Virus record (IMG/VR): IMGVR_UViG_3300047585_000006
Span: 1 to 58,092 of that record
Strand: one strand, 5' to 3'
Source of the DNA: a virus
DNA: 58,092 bases
Part shown: in pieces, positions 7,890-16,574 of the stretch
Layout of the letters: each line of letters opens with the position of its first letter
How positions within the stretch are numbered: the stretch's first letter is position 1
The notes under the pieces: generated by a model
What the model saw: the letters and a program-made list of their open reading frames with translations, nothing else
Databases searched by the model: none
Told to the model about the DNA's origin: nothing
Position numbers and translations under genes: made by a program

Positions 7890-8140
7890 AGGCCAAGCTC
7901 CTTCAGGCCGGGGGGATTCTTCTCACCCTTGACCAGCTTGTAGCCGAGAATCAGATTGGCGTCGTTGAAAAACTGGAGACGCTTGGTGTCGATCATGAAG
8001 TAGGGGACTTGGAACGTTTCTTCCTTTTGTCCCCCGCCTTCGGTTCTTGTGATGATTGTCAACTCCGCGATTGGACCGCCGCCGTAGCTGCCGTCCAACG
8101 GAATCTGAATCACACGTCCTTGCTGTTCGTCTTCGCTCAT
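7886..8140 (-). CDS. Hypothetical protein, 84 aa
   Basis: The start at 8140 is preceded by GGAGGAG. The product looks like a small beta-rich domain (RVIQIPLDGSYGGGPIAELT). It overlaps the nucleotidase start by four bases. Not recognised. Confidence 0.65.
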   Translation of the reverse strand: MSEDEQQGRVIQIPLDGSYGGGPIAELTIITRTEGGGQKEETFQVPYFMIDTKRLQFFNDANLILGYKLVKGEKNPPGLKELGL

Positions 8141-8177
8141 AGTCTCCTCCGAATTATGAATTTGGTCGGACATCACT

Positions 8178-9389
8178 CTACACGTAAATAGGCGTCACCA
8201 CGCCCTTGCAGTTAAATTTCTTGTTGACCAGAAAGAATGTCTGGCTAGGCTTCTCGAAATCCGCCTTGATACGCAGGGCGTACGCGTTATAGCCGATGAG
8301 ACTTCCGTTGGCGATGAAATTTCCACCATCGAACTTCGTATGGAAGTGACCGAAGACATCAAGGTCCGCTTTCACTCCCTTATTCCACTGGTTGATGGCT
8401 TTGTTGACAGGGACGCAAATGCCACCGACGCCGCCGCCATAGTTCATGCCATGCCCGTGATGCAGACGAACAGTGTACTTGTCGTCGAACAATCGGACGT
8501 AACTGTGATAGCCCTCAGCAATCTGGAACTTGACACGCGGCTCGTTCGCCAGAATGTCACGCATGTTGTAGTACATGTATTGTTCGAGACTGTTGCCCGT
8601 CTCAGTGGCTATGCGTTGTTCCTTGGTCGTTCTCCCGTGGTTACCACTATGACAGACAACCAAGAGGTCCGCAGTCGTGTTATCCAACAAGAACCGAATG
8701 CCCGAGAGCAGAAGGTTTTGAACACGATAGATTGCGTCACTGGGTGCGAGCAGATTAGATTCCGCACCATCCTCATGAATGCTGTTCGTGATAAAGTCGC
8801 CAAGTAGCCCGAGGACAATCGTACCTATATGAGTGTCCCGCTTGAAGATGTCGTAAAACCGTTGGCATCCACGCCACGCATTCTCCGCACGCCTCGCACC
8901 AATTTCCAGATTGTGGGCGTTCAACCCACCGACTTGACCGGGGAGAACTTCTTCCTCACTATGCCAGTCGCTCATAATCATGAACGCAATGGATTCGCTA
9001 TCGCCACTCGGCTTTTGCGGCTCAATCGTGGTTAGCTGTGGGGTGCGGTCTCGCAAATCGAGAATCGCATCCTTCTCTTTTTCAAGGGCAGTAATCTTCT
9101 TGACCGCTTCGTCCAGCATCTTCTTGCCATCGCTGGTCTTCGCCGCAATCTCAGCCTGCTTGACCGCGAGCCGTTCTTGCGGGGTGGCCTCGACAATAGT
9201 CTGTTTGAGGTTCGCCGCTATGAGTAATTCTTCAAAGGTTGCGAAGTGCCTCGCTCGCTGTTTGTCGCTATACAGAGAATGTTGTCGAAGGAAATCCCGA
9301 GTCAGAGGTCCGTTTGTTTTTAATGCAACTTGCTGGGCGTCCCGAACAACTTGGGGTTTCGAGGTCACTACTTTTTGGGTCTTAGCCAC
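8178..9389 (-). CDS. Metallophosphoesterase with N-terminal helical region
   Basis: Calcineurin-like phosphoesterase motifs run through residues 135-350: DWH (141-143), GD (197-198), GNHGR (249-253), HHGHG (310-314) and GHFH (347-350). Together these ligate two metal ions. The first 125 residues are helical with a coiled coil (about 75-115). Phage members are often nucleases or phosphodiesterases active in DNA metabolism; the substrate is unknown here. The neighbours are nucleotide-metabolism genes. Confidence 0.85.
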   Translation of the reverse strand: MAKTQKVVTSKPQVVRDAQQVALKTNGPLTRDFLRQHSLYSDKQRARHFATFEELLIAANLKQTIVEATPQERLAVKQAEIAAKTSDGKKMLDEAVKKITALEKEKDAILDLRDRTPQLTTIEPQKPSGDSESIAFMIMSDWHSEEEVLPGQVGGLNAHNLEIGARRAENAWRGCQRFYDIFKRDTHIGTIVLGLLGDFITNSIHEDGAESNLLAPSDAIYRVQNLLLSGIRFLLDNTTADLLVVCHSGNHGRTTKEQRIATETGNSLEQYMYYNMRDILANEPRVKFQIAEGYHSYVRLFDDKYTVRLHHGHGMNYGGGVGGICVPVNKAINQWNKGVKADLDVFGHFHTKFDGGNFIANGSLIGYNAYALRIKADFEKPSQTFFLVNKKFNCKGVVTPIYV

Positions 9390-9399
9390 TGTTCCTCCG

Positions 9400-9726
9400 T
9401 TAAAGTTTACTACGAAGATACCCGAGAACTTCCCGGTTATCGCCCTTGATATCGTTCAAGGCATCTACAGCCTTCTCCAAAAACTCGATCTGTTGGGTGC
9501 CCTGCGATTGGAGAGTCGTCAGGCAATTGCTACGCTGAGTCGTCAGTTCTTTGTGAACGTCGTCCAGCTTCGTTGTCATCGCGTCCCATTTAGCTTTTGC
9601 TTGGCGGAATGGGTACGCGACCGCCGCGAGAAATCCAGTGACCATAAGGGTTACCACAACCTCGTGCTTGAACTCACTGAGGATCGGAAATGCGTAGTTA
9701 CTTGCTAGGGCTATCAGGTGAAGCAT
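9400..9726 (-). CDS. Single-pass membrane protein with coiled coil
   Basis: A transmembrane helix spans about residues 22-40 (HEVVVTLMVTGFLAAVAY). It is followed by a helical coiled-coil tail with one Cys. The first 29 bases overlap the 3' end of an HNH gene. A lysis accessory role is possible because the holin candidate is next upstream. Confidence 0.6.
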   Translation of the reverse strand: MLHLIALASNYAFPILSEFKHEVVVTLMVTGFLAAVAYPFRQAKAKWDAMTTKLDDVHKELTTQRSNCLTTLQSQGTQQIEFLEKAVDALNDIKGDNREVLGYLRSKL

Positions 9727-10261
9727 CGGGGGTTGTACCTTTCAAAAATTCCAGAAGAGCCTCCAACTCTTCGATGGTAGCATCTGGCTTCAGCCGATTT
9801 GCTCGATGGCTAATCACCCAGACATTACCCTTTACATAGCCCAAACTATTATCTTTGCGGTCTAACGAAGGAGAACATCCTGTCGTTGTTAGGCTACCGC
9901 GTTCTCTTTGAAGTGCTGTGCCAAGTATCGGACAGACTTCAGGAATTGATATGTCCGACAATTCAATGTCAAATTCCAATCCCTTTTCTTTCGCTCGCTT
10001 CTTGGCTGCATGCCACATCTGATATTCGGCAGTGTTCCGCAGCCCGTGACGATAATTAGGACTTTCGGAGCCTTTACATCTCCGTAGACATCCGCAACTT
10101 TTCGTATGTCCTGTCGATAACCGAGAAGCCACAAAGTCCTTGGTTCTCCCGCATTCGCAAATACATTTCCACAAATGCTGTCCATGCCTATTAAGTCCCG
10201 CCGTCCTGAGGACCTTGAGTTTGCCGAATACTCTACGACTTAGGTTGAGGGTTCTGGGCAT
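9698..10261 (-). CDS. Free-standing HNH homing endonuclease (DRKDN type)
   Basis: The 187-residue protein has an N-terminal zinc-binding DNA-recognition part (CICEC...SCGC) and the HNH core SLDRKDNSLGYVKGNVWVIS with following RANRLK. This is typical of phage HNH homing enzymes. It starts inside the holin candidate gene and ends 29 bases inside the next gene, so it was inserted at the junction of two lysis-region genes with coupling preserved. Confidence 0.88.
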   Translation of the reverse strand: MPRTLNLSRRVFGKLKVLRTAGLNRHGQHLWKCICECGRTKDFVASRLSTGHTKSCGCLRRCKGSESPNYRHGLRNTAEYQMWHAAKKRAKEKGLEFDIELSDISIPEVCPILGTALQRERGSLTTTGCSPSLDRKDNSLGYVKGNVWVISHRANRLKPDATIEELEALLEFLKGTTPDASPDSPSK

Positions 10262-10457
10262 CGTCCTTGTCTTTCTGGGCAGGACTAAATGCGTGCCCTG
10301 TTATAGCCCCTAGAATCGTCCCCGTGTAGGCAACGAAACTCATATCGAGGTGATGGAACCATTGGAGAACTGAGCCGACAATGAACATCACCACACAAAT
10401 CGGCAGGTGATAGTCCTTCATATTGGTCAGAACTTTATCGACCAACCCCATATTCAT
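10233..10457 (-). CDS. Putative holin, two transmembrane segments
   Basis: The 74-residue protein has two hydrophobic helices (about 18-33, LPICVVMFIVGSVLQWF; and 39-56, FVAYTGTILGAITGHAF) and a short, highly charged C-terminus (KDKDDAQNPQPKS). This is the layout of class II holins, which permeabilise the inner membrane for endolysin release. GGAGAG lies upstream of the ATG. Position next to a hydrolase candidate supports the call, but no family was matched. Confidence 0.55.
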   Translation of the reverse strand: MNMGLVDKVLTNMKDYHLPICVVMFIVGSVLQWFHHLDMSFVAYTGTILGAITGHAFSPAQKDKDDAQNPQPKS

Positions 10458-10470
10458 CTCACTTCTCTCC

Positions 10471-10902
10471 TCATTTCAGAAACACCAATCCATTCATATT
10501 CGCAACGATAGGATGGCGTCGAAGTCCGTCAATACCAACAGAGTCTACCACTTTTTCCTTAAACCGAGGTTTTTCAATGCGACTCAACTCGCACCAGTAC
10601 AACGCACCTTTGCTAAGGTCGGGAATTGATCCATCGTAGATTCCATCCACCGCATGAAGCAGCTTGATGAATCCAGCGTCCCACACTGACGGGTGTTCTA
10701 GCTTGGGCAGTTCATTCTCAGCCATGAACAGAGGCACACGATCAACGATCTGCAACCACGATCCCCATCCGCATCTGACCCGATTAGATAAGGTGTGCAT
10801 AATCATTTGTCCCGCAATATGCCCCGCACCAACATAGCTTTGGCTAAAACGCCAACCAAGTTCTACGAGACGCCCTTGTATATAAAAATCCTGTTTAAGC
10901 AA
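10471..10902 (-). CDS. Possible cell-wall-hydrolase-like protein
   Basis: It starts with TTG behind AGGAGG. The central block (HIAGQMIMHTLSNRVRCGWG, then DGIYDGSIPDLSKGALYW) resembles phage SleB-type cell wall hydrolases in its helix pattern and spacing. I cannot identify the catalytic residues with certainty. The next gene downstream is the holin candidate. Alternatively it is a conserved phage protein of unknown role. Confidence 0.45.
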   Translation of the reverse strand: MLKQDFYIQGRLVELGWRFSQSYVGAGHIAGQMIMHTLSNRVRCGWGSWLQIVDRVPLFMAENELPKLEHPSVWDAGFIKLLHAVDGIYDGSIPDLSKGALYWCELSRIEKPRFKEKVVDSVGIDGLRRHPIVANMNGLVFLK

Positions 10903-11422
10903 AGAGTCCTCCTACCGATCTTGTGCGGGTCGCAGCAAAGTCACGCATTCGTTTAAGTTCTAGAGTAGAAACCTTACGTCCTTTCTTTGCTCGACTCATC
11001 GCCGCCCGTGACTCAGGAGTCCACACCCTTTTCTTGTTGCTCTCAGCAACCGAAGACCGAGCATTCGCGGAATGGGTTCGTCCGAAAAAGTGATTCAGCC
11101 TACCCGTCCGCGACTTTGACAACTTCGCTCGAAGTTCGAGAGACGCCACGAACCCGGAAGAACCCTCACCACCATCCGTAAGATTTCTTAAACAGCCCGT
11201 TCCGAGGTCGAGTCGTTCATAAAACGAAATGAAGAATCTTTCTAAGTCAAAGGCTTCTTGTTCGGATTCGCACTCTTGAAGAATAATCCGAGCCGTATCC
11301 GACGGCGGTCGTTGACGGTGTTTGTTTCGTATAAACGCACGAGTGCCATGACCTTTGCCAACATAGTACGGCGTGCCATCTTGCCGGAGCCACATGTACA
11401 CATAGAACCTGTGTTCTCCCAT
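10895..11422 (-). CDS. GIY-YIG homing endonuclease with NUMOD3-like repeats
   Basis: The GIY-YIG module is at the N-terminus: FYVYMW...YYVGKG, then the catalytic Arg-containing segment and Glu in AFDLERFFISFY. The C-terminal half has repeats of the type R-L-N-H-F-F-G-R-T-H and S-R-A-A-M-S-R-A-K-K-G-R, like NUMOD3 DNA-binding segments. The ATG must be at 11422, because the YVY strand starts at residue 7. No ribosome site precedes it and a promoter lies immediately upstream, so translation may be leaderless. Its end overlaps the next gene by eight bases. Confidence 0.9.
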   Translation of the reverse strand: MGEHRFYVYMWLRQDGTPYYVGKGHGTRAFIRNKHRQRPPSDTARIILQECESEQEAFDLERFFISFYERLDLGTGCLRNLTDGGEGSSGFVASLELRAKLSKSRTGRLNHFFGRTHSANARSSVAESNKKRVWTPESRAAMSRAKKGRKVSTLELKRMRDFAATRTRSVGGLFA

Positions 11423-11428
11423 GAACTA

Positions 11429-11458
11429 AGAATAGCACGAAAGTGTGACGGCTGTCAA
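11429..11458 (-). promoter_or_regulatory. Sigma-70-type promoter for GIY-YIG gene
   Basis: TTGACA (11458-11453), an 18-base spacer and TATTCT (11434-11429) lie on the minus strand. The expected transcription start is about seven bases downstream, at or next to the ATG at 11422. Confidence 0.7.
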
Positions 11459-11468
11459 CATCTTCGTG

Positions 11469-11876
11469 CTATAAGATTTTGCGTGCCGCTGGTACAGCAC
11501 CTTTCGCTTTCTTTACGCCTTTTCGGACGCCTTCGTAGACGCTTTCTGTCGTTGCTGCTCCAGTTCCCGCTGGAATTGCTCCGGTAGTTCGGCTTCCTGC
11601 TCCGCGTCCAGTTTGGCCGGAGGGTTGCCCAGATACGCCCAATGCAGGTAATTCTCCAGCGTTAACGGGGCTTTGGCCCGTTTCATTGCCGCCAGCGTTG
11701 CCGTTTCCTGTGCCATTCGATTCTCCTGTCCTCCACGGGGGCCGAGTAAACCCTCCCGCAGCTTGAACAATCTTAGCACGAGCTTGGTCGATTGTCAAGT
11801 CGCCCGCCACATGCTGCTGCCAGATTCCGGTCACCGCTTTACGAAGTGCCGGAGTCTTCTTTTCATCACCTCTCAC
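11469..11876 (-). CDS. Hypothetical protein, 135 aa, overlapping another gene
   Basis: The frame starts with GTG (AGAGG-rich context) overlapping the stop of the 11866-14091 gene. The first 50 residues look like a genuine helical protein (RKAVTGIWQQHVAGDLTIDQ and on to ...IVQAAGGFTRPPW). The middle is Gly/Asn/Thr low-complexity, where a second gene is encoded in another frame. The end is again protein-like (YEGVRKGVKKAKG). Either both frames are used or a frameshift separates two halves. Confidence 0.45.
   Translation of the reverse strand: MRGDEKKTPALRKAVTGIWQQHVAGDLTIDQARAKIVQAAGGFTRPPWRTGESNGTGNGNAGGNETGQSPVNAGELPALGVSGQPSGQTGRGAGSRTTGAIPAGTGAATTESVYEGVRKGVKKAKGAVPAARKIL
11513..11716 (-). 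CDS. Small phage protein with 'LENYLHWAYLGNPP' motif
   Basis: The ATG at 11716 begins a 67-residue protein whose core (APLTLENYLHWAYLGNPP, then LDAEQEAELPEQF) is a recurrent pattern in small phage proteins encoded near virion genes. The rest is a Gln/Lys/Ala helix. It lies wholly inside the 11469-11876 frame. Function unknown. Confidence 0.6.
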   Translation of the reverse strand: MAQETATLAAMKRAKAPLTLENYLHWAYLGNPPAKLDAEQEAELPEQFQRELEQQRQKASTKASEKA

Positions 11877-14091
11877 GCCACTTATCCATGTCTACGCTGT
11901 ACTGGACTTGACCGCCGGGATATTCTTTCTTGGTGACCGCGTCAGGATTCTCTTTGACGAGTTTCTCCCATGCACCGCGTGCCGCACCCGTTGTCGAGAT
12001 GTCGCTCTTGACGCGGGTTGTGTCATCGCTTACGCTAGACAAGAGATGCCGAAGTTGATCGGGTCCGCGTCCGGCTCCACGCATTGCGGGATCATAGACT
12101 TGGTTAGATCGAACCGTGACTTCTTTCGGGGCAGTGTCTTGTGCCGCGAGTTCACCGATCTTGTTGCCGTTCGCATCAGTCGTGACAACGGAGTGCTGGA
12201 GATTGCTTGCACCGGAGTTGGTGTTGCGATACTCCATGTCCTCGCCGTGTTGATTGGTTCCCTTGACAGGTTCCTCCCAAGGCATCGAGCCGGGAAGACC
12301 CATTTCACCACGTTCGTCTTGCCACAACTGTCGTGCAAATTTCTTAAAACTATCGAGCTTACCGAGAGCGTTAGGATCACCACTCTTGATGGCCTGAGTC
12401 AACTGGCGTGCAGCAGGTTCGGATTGCATCGCTTCACCGAACATCCGAGTCATGATCTTCGAGCCGATCTTCTCAGCCGCAGATTCACCCATCAGCCCCT
12501 CAGCTAGACCGGAGATTCCGTGTCCACCCGAGAGTGCTACAGCAATAGCTTTACCCGCTAGCTTAGTCAATCCACCAAACTTCGGTTCGACTTGTTCTTT
12601 TCGCAGGGTATCCGCGAGTTCCCCGAGTGCGTCGATATGCTCCGGGGTAAGCCCAGCCTTCTCGAAAAGTCCGTCGGGGGTTCGACGGATTCGGTCAATA
12701 GCATTAGCCAACTTCTGGCCATTGACTTCGTATCCGCCGCCCTCTTTAGGCGAGGTTGCGGTGTCGAACTGTTTAGCAATCTTGTTAATCGCTACCTGTT
12801 TGCGGTAATTTCCTTTCATCTCGTCTACATCAAAACCCGCATCCGAAAGTTCATCCCGATGCTGGTCTATGATTTCATCTTGAAGGGCGAGGGCGGTCTT
12901 GTACTTCTCACGCCCCTCTGTCGTGAAATCTTTGGCAGAATTAGATTCTGCCTCTTGAGCATCGCTAAACGCGTTGCCCGACAGACGGTCCAATTCTTGA
13001 AAGGCGGGAACCGACTGACCTTTCAAATCATTTGCGTGTGCCCGAAGTCCGAAACGATCTGTATCACCAACAGCCGTTTCTGCGTTCGATCCAACGGCCT
13101 GTTTGGTAACTTCCCCAACGCCGTGCTGTACCGCCGCTGCTGTTTTGTCCGTAGCTTTGGATAGAGCATCAGGGTCTACCGCTTTAGCAACAGATTCCGC
13201 GAACAGCCCATTCGGACGAACGGGGATTTCTTGTCCCGCGATATTCTTGGTCACTGGACGAACCGCTTCTTGAAGCGAGTTCCCTATATCCGCAGCGGTA
13301 TGTAGAGGAGCCGTAGCTCCTAGAACTGCTTGACCCGCACCGCCAAGAGTTTCTTGCACATTCTCAGGCGTTGCACCTTGCTGTGCCATGTGGTATCCGC
13401 CAATAGCGGCTTGCCCAGCACCTTGCAAACCAAAAGCTGTACCCACGAGAGGGCTAACCGTTCGTGCGATTTTACCAACAGCACCCGGCACCTTACCGAG
13501 TTCACCGAGACTTAGCGTGCCAAGAGCGAGAGGGCTGGTAAAAGATGCCGCCATGTCACTCGTGTCTTTCGCAGCACCTGCGATAAAAGTTTTGATTCCG
13601 TTACGAATAGCGTGCGTTTCAGGCGAAGCGACAAAGGGATGAGAAGTTCCGTTGGATTCTTTCTTTACACCCATCTTGGGTTTCTCGGGCGTGAAGTGCT
13701 CATCGGCTTTCGTGTCAAAATCATTGATGCCCGGAATGTATGCTTGACCGTACATCTTCTCGAACGCGGCTGCTCGAATGATGTCGCTCGTCTTCATTCC
13801 TTCAGGAAGAACATTATCCCCGATGGGGGAATTAACCCAATCCCACGCACGATGCAACAATCCATGCTTCGCATCAGCCGCTTTCTTATCCGCGATTGCT
13901 TGGGCTTTTTGGGCTTGAACATCCACTGGATATGGCGGGGGCGGGGTTGGTTGAGCCTCAGTCGCTACTTGGTCCAACAGCGATGGCCCCTGTGTGACTT
14001 GTGGAGCCGAAGGTTGCGGTGTAGGTTGAGACTCCTGAGTAGGCTGATTGGTTTGCTGTGACTCGTTAGCTACTTCGTCTAGTATTCCCAT
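11866..14091 (-). CDS. Internal virion (ejection) protein candidate, about 741 aa
   Basis: The ATG at 14091 follows AGGAAGG and is preferred over an in-frame start at 14118. The N-terminus (about 1-60) is Gln/Pro/Thr-rich. The middle has Ala/Gly-rich hydrophobic stretches (about 170-260) of the type found in proteins that cross membranes during genome ejection, and long helical regions follow. The last 110 residues form a separate domain. With the 758-residue gene upstream it makes the pair of large internal proteins expected in short-tailed phages. Confidence 0.6.
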   Translation of the reverse strand: MGILDEVANESQQTNQPTQESQPTPQPSAPQVTQGPSLLDQVATEAQPTPPPPYPVDVQAQKAQAIADKKAADAKHGLLHRAWDWVNSPIGDNVLPEGMKTSDIIRAAAFEKMYGQAYIPGINDFDTKADEHFTPEKPKMGVKKESNGTSHPFVASPETHAIRNGIKTFIAGAAKDTSDMAASFTSPLALGTLSLGELGKVPGAVGKIARTVSPLVGTAFGLQGAGQAAIGGYHMAQQGATPENVQETLGGAGQAVLGATAPLHTAADIGNSLQEAVRPVTKNIAGQEIPVRPNGLFAESVAKAVDPDALSKATDKTAAAVQHGVGEVTKQAVGSNAETAVGDTDRFGLRAHANDLKGQSVPAFQELDRLSGNAFSDAQEAESNSAKDFTTEGREKYKTALALQDEIIDQHRDELSDAGFDVDEMKGNYRKQVAINKIAKQFDTATSPKEGGGYEVNGQKLANAIDRIRRTPDGLFEKAGLTPEHIDALGELADTLRKEQVEPKFGGLTKLAGKAIAVALSGGHGISGLAEGLMGESAAEKIGSKIMTRMFGEAMQSEPAARQLTQAIKSGDPNALGKLDSFKKFARQLWQDERGEMGLPGSMPWEEPVKGTNQHGEDMEYRNTNSGASNLQHSVVTTDANGNKIGELAAQDTAPKEVTVRSNQVYDPAMRGAGRGPDQLRHLLSSVSDDTTRVKSDISTTGAARGAWEKLVKENPDAVTKKEYPGGQVQYSVDMDKWRER

Positions 14092-14127
14092 GAATCCCTT
14101 CCTTCGTTCCGACTTCACGCCACTCGC

Positions 14128-16404
14128 CTATTGGAGAATCCAGCCGTTTTTCTTGGCCAGCAAAGTCGCTTGGGCTTTATCTTCCCCTGCGGCTTGGTAA
14201 TACGCCTTTGCGAGATTTTTGTCAACCATCTGTTGTGGTTTGCCCGCTGTCCATCCCTTGGGCAATGGAACCGATACTTTAGCCGATTGGCTGGGGATGC
14301 CGAACTTCTGCATCGTCCCTGCTGCGGCTGGATCGAGCAACCGCTGAGGAGTCGTGCCCACGGTTGAGACGTAGCCCTTGCCAAGTGACGCCAACCGAAA
14401 GTCTGCCGTCTTCGCCAGTTCTTTCAACGCCTCGTTAATTTGAAGGGGAGTTGATTCAGGACTCAAGACCGTTTCCATCTGTTTGATGTCAGCTTCGTGC
14501 TCTGCTCGATTGGCATTCAGGAAGGACATATATTCTTTGGCCGGGGCACCAAGAGCCGCTTGCAGACGAACGAAGTTCGGATCGTCCGCTGCGTTCTTCG
14601 CTATCCACGCCATCGGACGGTTAAGCAGAGGCGAATTCATACGTTGCCATGCGGCATTTGCGTCAGCCGCCTCGGCTTCGTGTCCCATGAAAGTGTTAAA
14701 GGACGAAATCTGTTGACCGACCTTTCCGGCTGCACTGTACGACTTCACAGCGTCAGCTTTCGCCGTCATAGCCGCTGCACTATAATCCGTTGGATCAAGA
14801 CCCCGAGCAGTTGCCATATCTTCAAGGGCGTTCTGGGCGTTCTCACGAGCGTTGCCCCGCATAGAAGCCAGTTTAGTGATGTCGTCCACCGAGCCTTCAA
14901 TAATGTGACTCGCCGTCTTTGCCATCTGGGTTGGATCACCGTCGGCCAAAGCCTTCTTCTCAGCCAAACTCTTGTTACTATTGACGACTGAATCCGTCCG
15001 TGCCGTCAATTTCTCAACTTGGGCCTTGTTCATGTGAACATTGCCATCTTTGTCCGGCGAGGGAACGTCAACTAGCAACGTCTTCTTATCAGATTCCGTC
15101 AAGTCAGGATTGCTCGTAATCGAATCCACCAAGCCTTTGACTTGTGCGGGATCAGCCGGAGACTTCTCACCCTGTCCGCCCTCTTTAGCGAGAGCTTCTG
15201 CACTCGTCTGCTTGAGCGTTTGTTCGGTGACGTAGCGTGCGGCCTTGTCAGGGTTGATACCCATCGCGGTCAGCAGGGTTGCACCGTCAGGAGACCTCTG
15301 GAGACGGTCGAGGACTTGATACATCTCGCCGCCCTGAGCCAGAGCGTTCTCTGCTTCCATCAGGGATTGACGAACCCGAGGATTGCTACGTGACGCCGCT
15401 GCGACATCGACATCCTTGGACTTAATGCCAAGGGCTTCGAGAGCATCGTCGTTACGCTTCATGAAGGCTTCTAGGTTGCCCGCACTGTTTGCGAGGTTGA
15501 GGTCGCTGAGATACTGACCCACGGGGACGCGAATGTTCCCTCCGCTGAGATCGTACGCGTTCTTGTAAGCGGGCTTGAACTTCGCTAGTTCTGCCGCCGA
15601 GCTTTCGCTCATGTTGATCTTGGCATCGGGATTGATGACCGCGTAAGTCGGCTGCACTGAAGTGCGTCCGTCCGCGTCAGTAACATCCTGATAGCCGTCG
15701 ATGACCATGTTCTGCGAAGACATTTTGCCTTTGGTCATCTGCATTGCTTGTTCAAGCGTCAGACCCTTGCCTTTAATCAACTTCTGGGCCGGATCGTCCT
15801 GCTTAGCATCGTAATCGCTGAGGTCTTTCAATATTGTCGCATTATTGCGGTCTGCGATACCCTGAAGTTCCTGATGTTGCTGCTGTGCCAACGCAGCATA
15901 CTGGTGCATCGTGTCAATGTTGTTCTTGACGACCGAGAGCTTCTTAGTCTGCATCTCGTCGCTGGTCGCTTGCAATTTCCCGTTCTGCGCAGTCTGCTGT
16001 TCCTTGCCAGCACCATAAGCCGCCGCTGCCGTCGCGTCACCGGACACAACCGGACCATAAGTTCCTTCACGGTACTTAGTCGGCGTCATCATGCCCGCGA
16101 GGACAGATGCGATGACACTATTACCGAGCGATGCACGGTTACGGACGACTTGCTGCTTACCCGTTGGATCGACGTAAGTCTGACCCGGATTCACCATCCC
16201 TAGTATCTTGGAGAACAGATCAATGTGCTGGGCATGAGGGTCACTCGGCTGGGCTTGAACAGGATTCTGCTGGGTAGGCGTTGGCACGCCGGAAGTAGGC
16301 GGAACAACCGTCTGGGTTATGGGTGGCGTAACCGGAGCGTCGGCCGGAGCCGACGCTCCCGATTGTGTTGAGGGGAGAGCTTGTGGATTATTAGTTTCAG
16401 ACAT
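14128..16404 (-). CDS. Large internal virion protein candidate, 758 aa
   Basis: Residues 1-55 are Pro/Thr/Gln-rich; the rest is almost entirely helical and Ala/Gln/Lys/Asp-rich. It contains heptad-like regions (about 130-200 and 480-600) and no enzyme motif. Size, composition and position between tail-region genes and the 741-residue neighbour suggest an ejection or core protein. It follows a promoter at 16539-16567. Confidence 0.6.
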   Translation of the reverse strand: MSETNNPQALPSTQSGASAPADAPVTPPITQTVVPPTSGVPTPTQQNPVQAQPSDPHAQHIDLFSKILGMVNPGQTYVDPTGKQQVVRNRASLGNSVIASVLAGMMTPTKYREGTYGPVVSGDATAAAAYGAGKEQQTAQNGKLQATSDEMQTKKLSVVKNNIDTMHQYAALAQQQHQELQGIADRNNATILKDLSDYDAKQDDPAQKLIKGKGLTLEQAMQMTKGKMSSQNMVIDGYQDVTDADGRTSVQPTYAVINPDAKINMSESSAAELAKFKPAYKNAYDLSGGNIRVPVGQYLSDLNLANSAGNLEAFMKRNDDALEALGIKSKDVDVAAASRSNPRVRQSLMEAENALAQGGEMYQVLDRLQRSPDGATLLTAMGINPDKAARYVTEQTLKQTSAEALAKEGGQGEKSPADPAQVKGLVDSITSNPDLTESDKKTLLVDVPSPDKDGNVHMNKAQVEKLTARTDSVVNSNKSLAEKKALADGDPTQMAKTASHIIEGSVDDITKLASMRGNARENAQNALEDMATARGLDPTDYSAAAMTAKADAVKSYSAAGKVGQQISSFNTFMGHEAEAADANAAWQRMNSPLLNRPMAWIAKNAADDPNFVRLQAALGAPAKEYMSFLNANRAEHEADIKQMETVLSPESTPLQINEALKELAKTADFRLASLGKGYVSTVGTTPQRLLDPAAAGTMQKFGIPSQSAKVSVPLPKGWTAGKPQQMVDKNLAKAYYQAAGEDKAQATLLAKKNGWILQ

Positions 16405-16424
16405 CTTGCTCCTGTTCTATAAAT

Positions 16425-16490
16425 TTACTTGGACGAGCACTCGTCAAATTCGGCCAGCCACGGATTTACCCACGGTGCCGAGCCGTTCAT
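16425..16490 (-). CDS. Possible 21-aa leader peptide
   Basis: An ATG at 16490 opens a 21-codon frame (MNGSAPWVNPWLAEFDECSS and Lys) ending 20 bases before the 758-aa gene start. It overlaps the stop of a still smaller 14-codon frame. It is located between promoter and gene, so it could be a leader or chance. Confidence 0.25.
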   Translation of the reverse strand: MNGSAPWVNPWLAEFDECSSK

Positions 16491-16538
16491 AATATATGGC
16501 CCCGCTTAAATTGTGTAGCCTTTGAAGACATGATCTAC

Positions 16539-16567
16539 ACAGTACACGACTATCGGACCCCTGTCAA
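16539..16567 (-). promoter_or_regulatory. Sigma-70-type promoter upstream of internal virion genes
   Basis: TTGACA (16567-16562), a 17-base spacer and TACTGT (16544-16539) on the minus strand. It sits in the 170-base gap between 16575 and 16404, one of the few intergenic gaps in the late operon not next to an endonuclease gene. Confidence 0.65.
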
Positions 16568-16574
16568 GTTAAAT

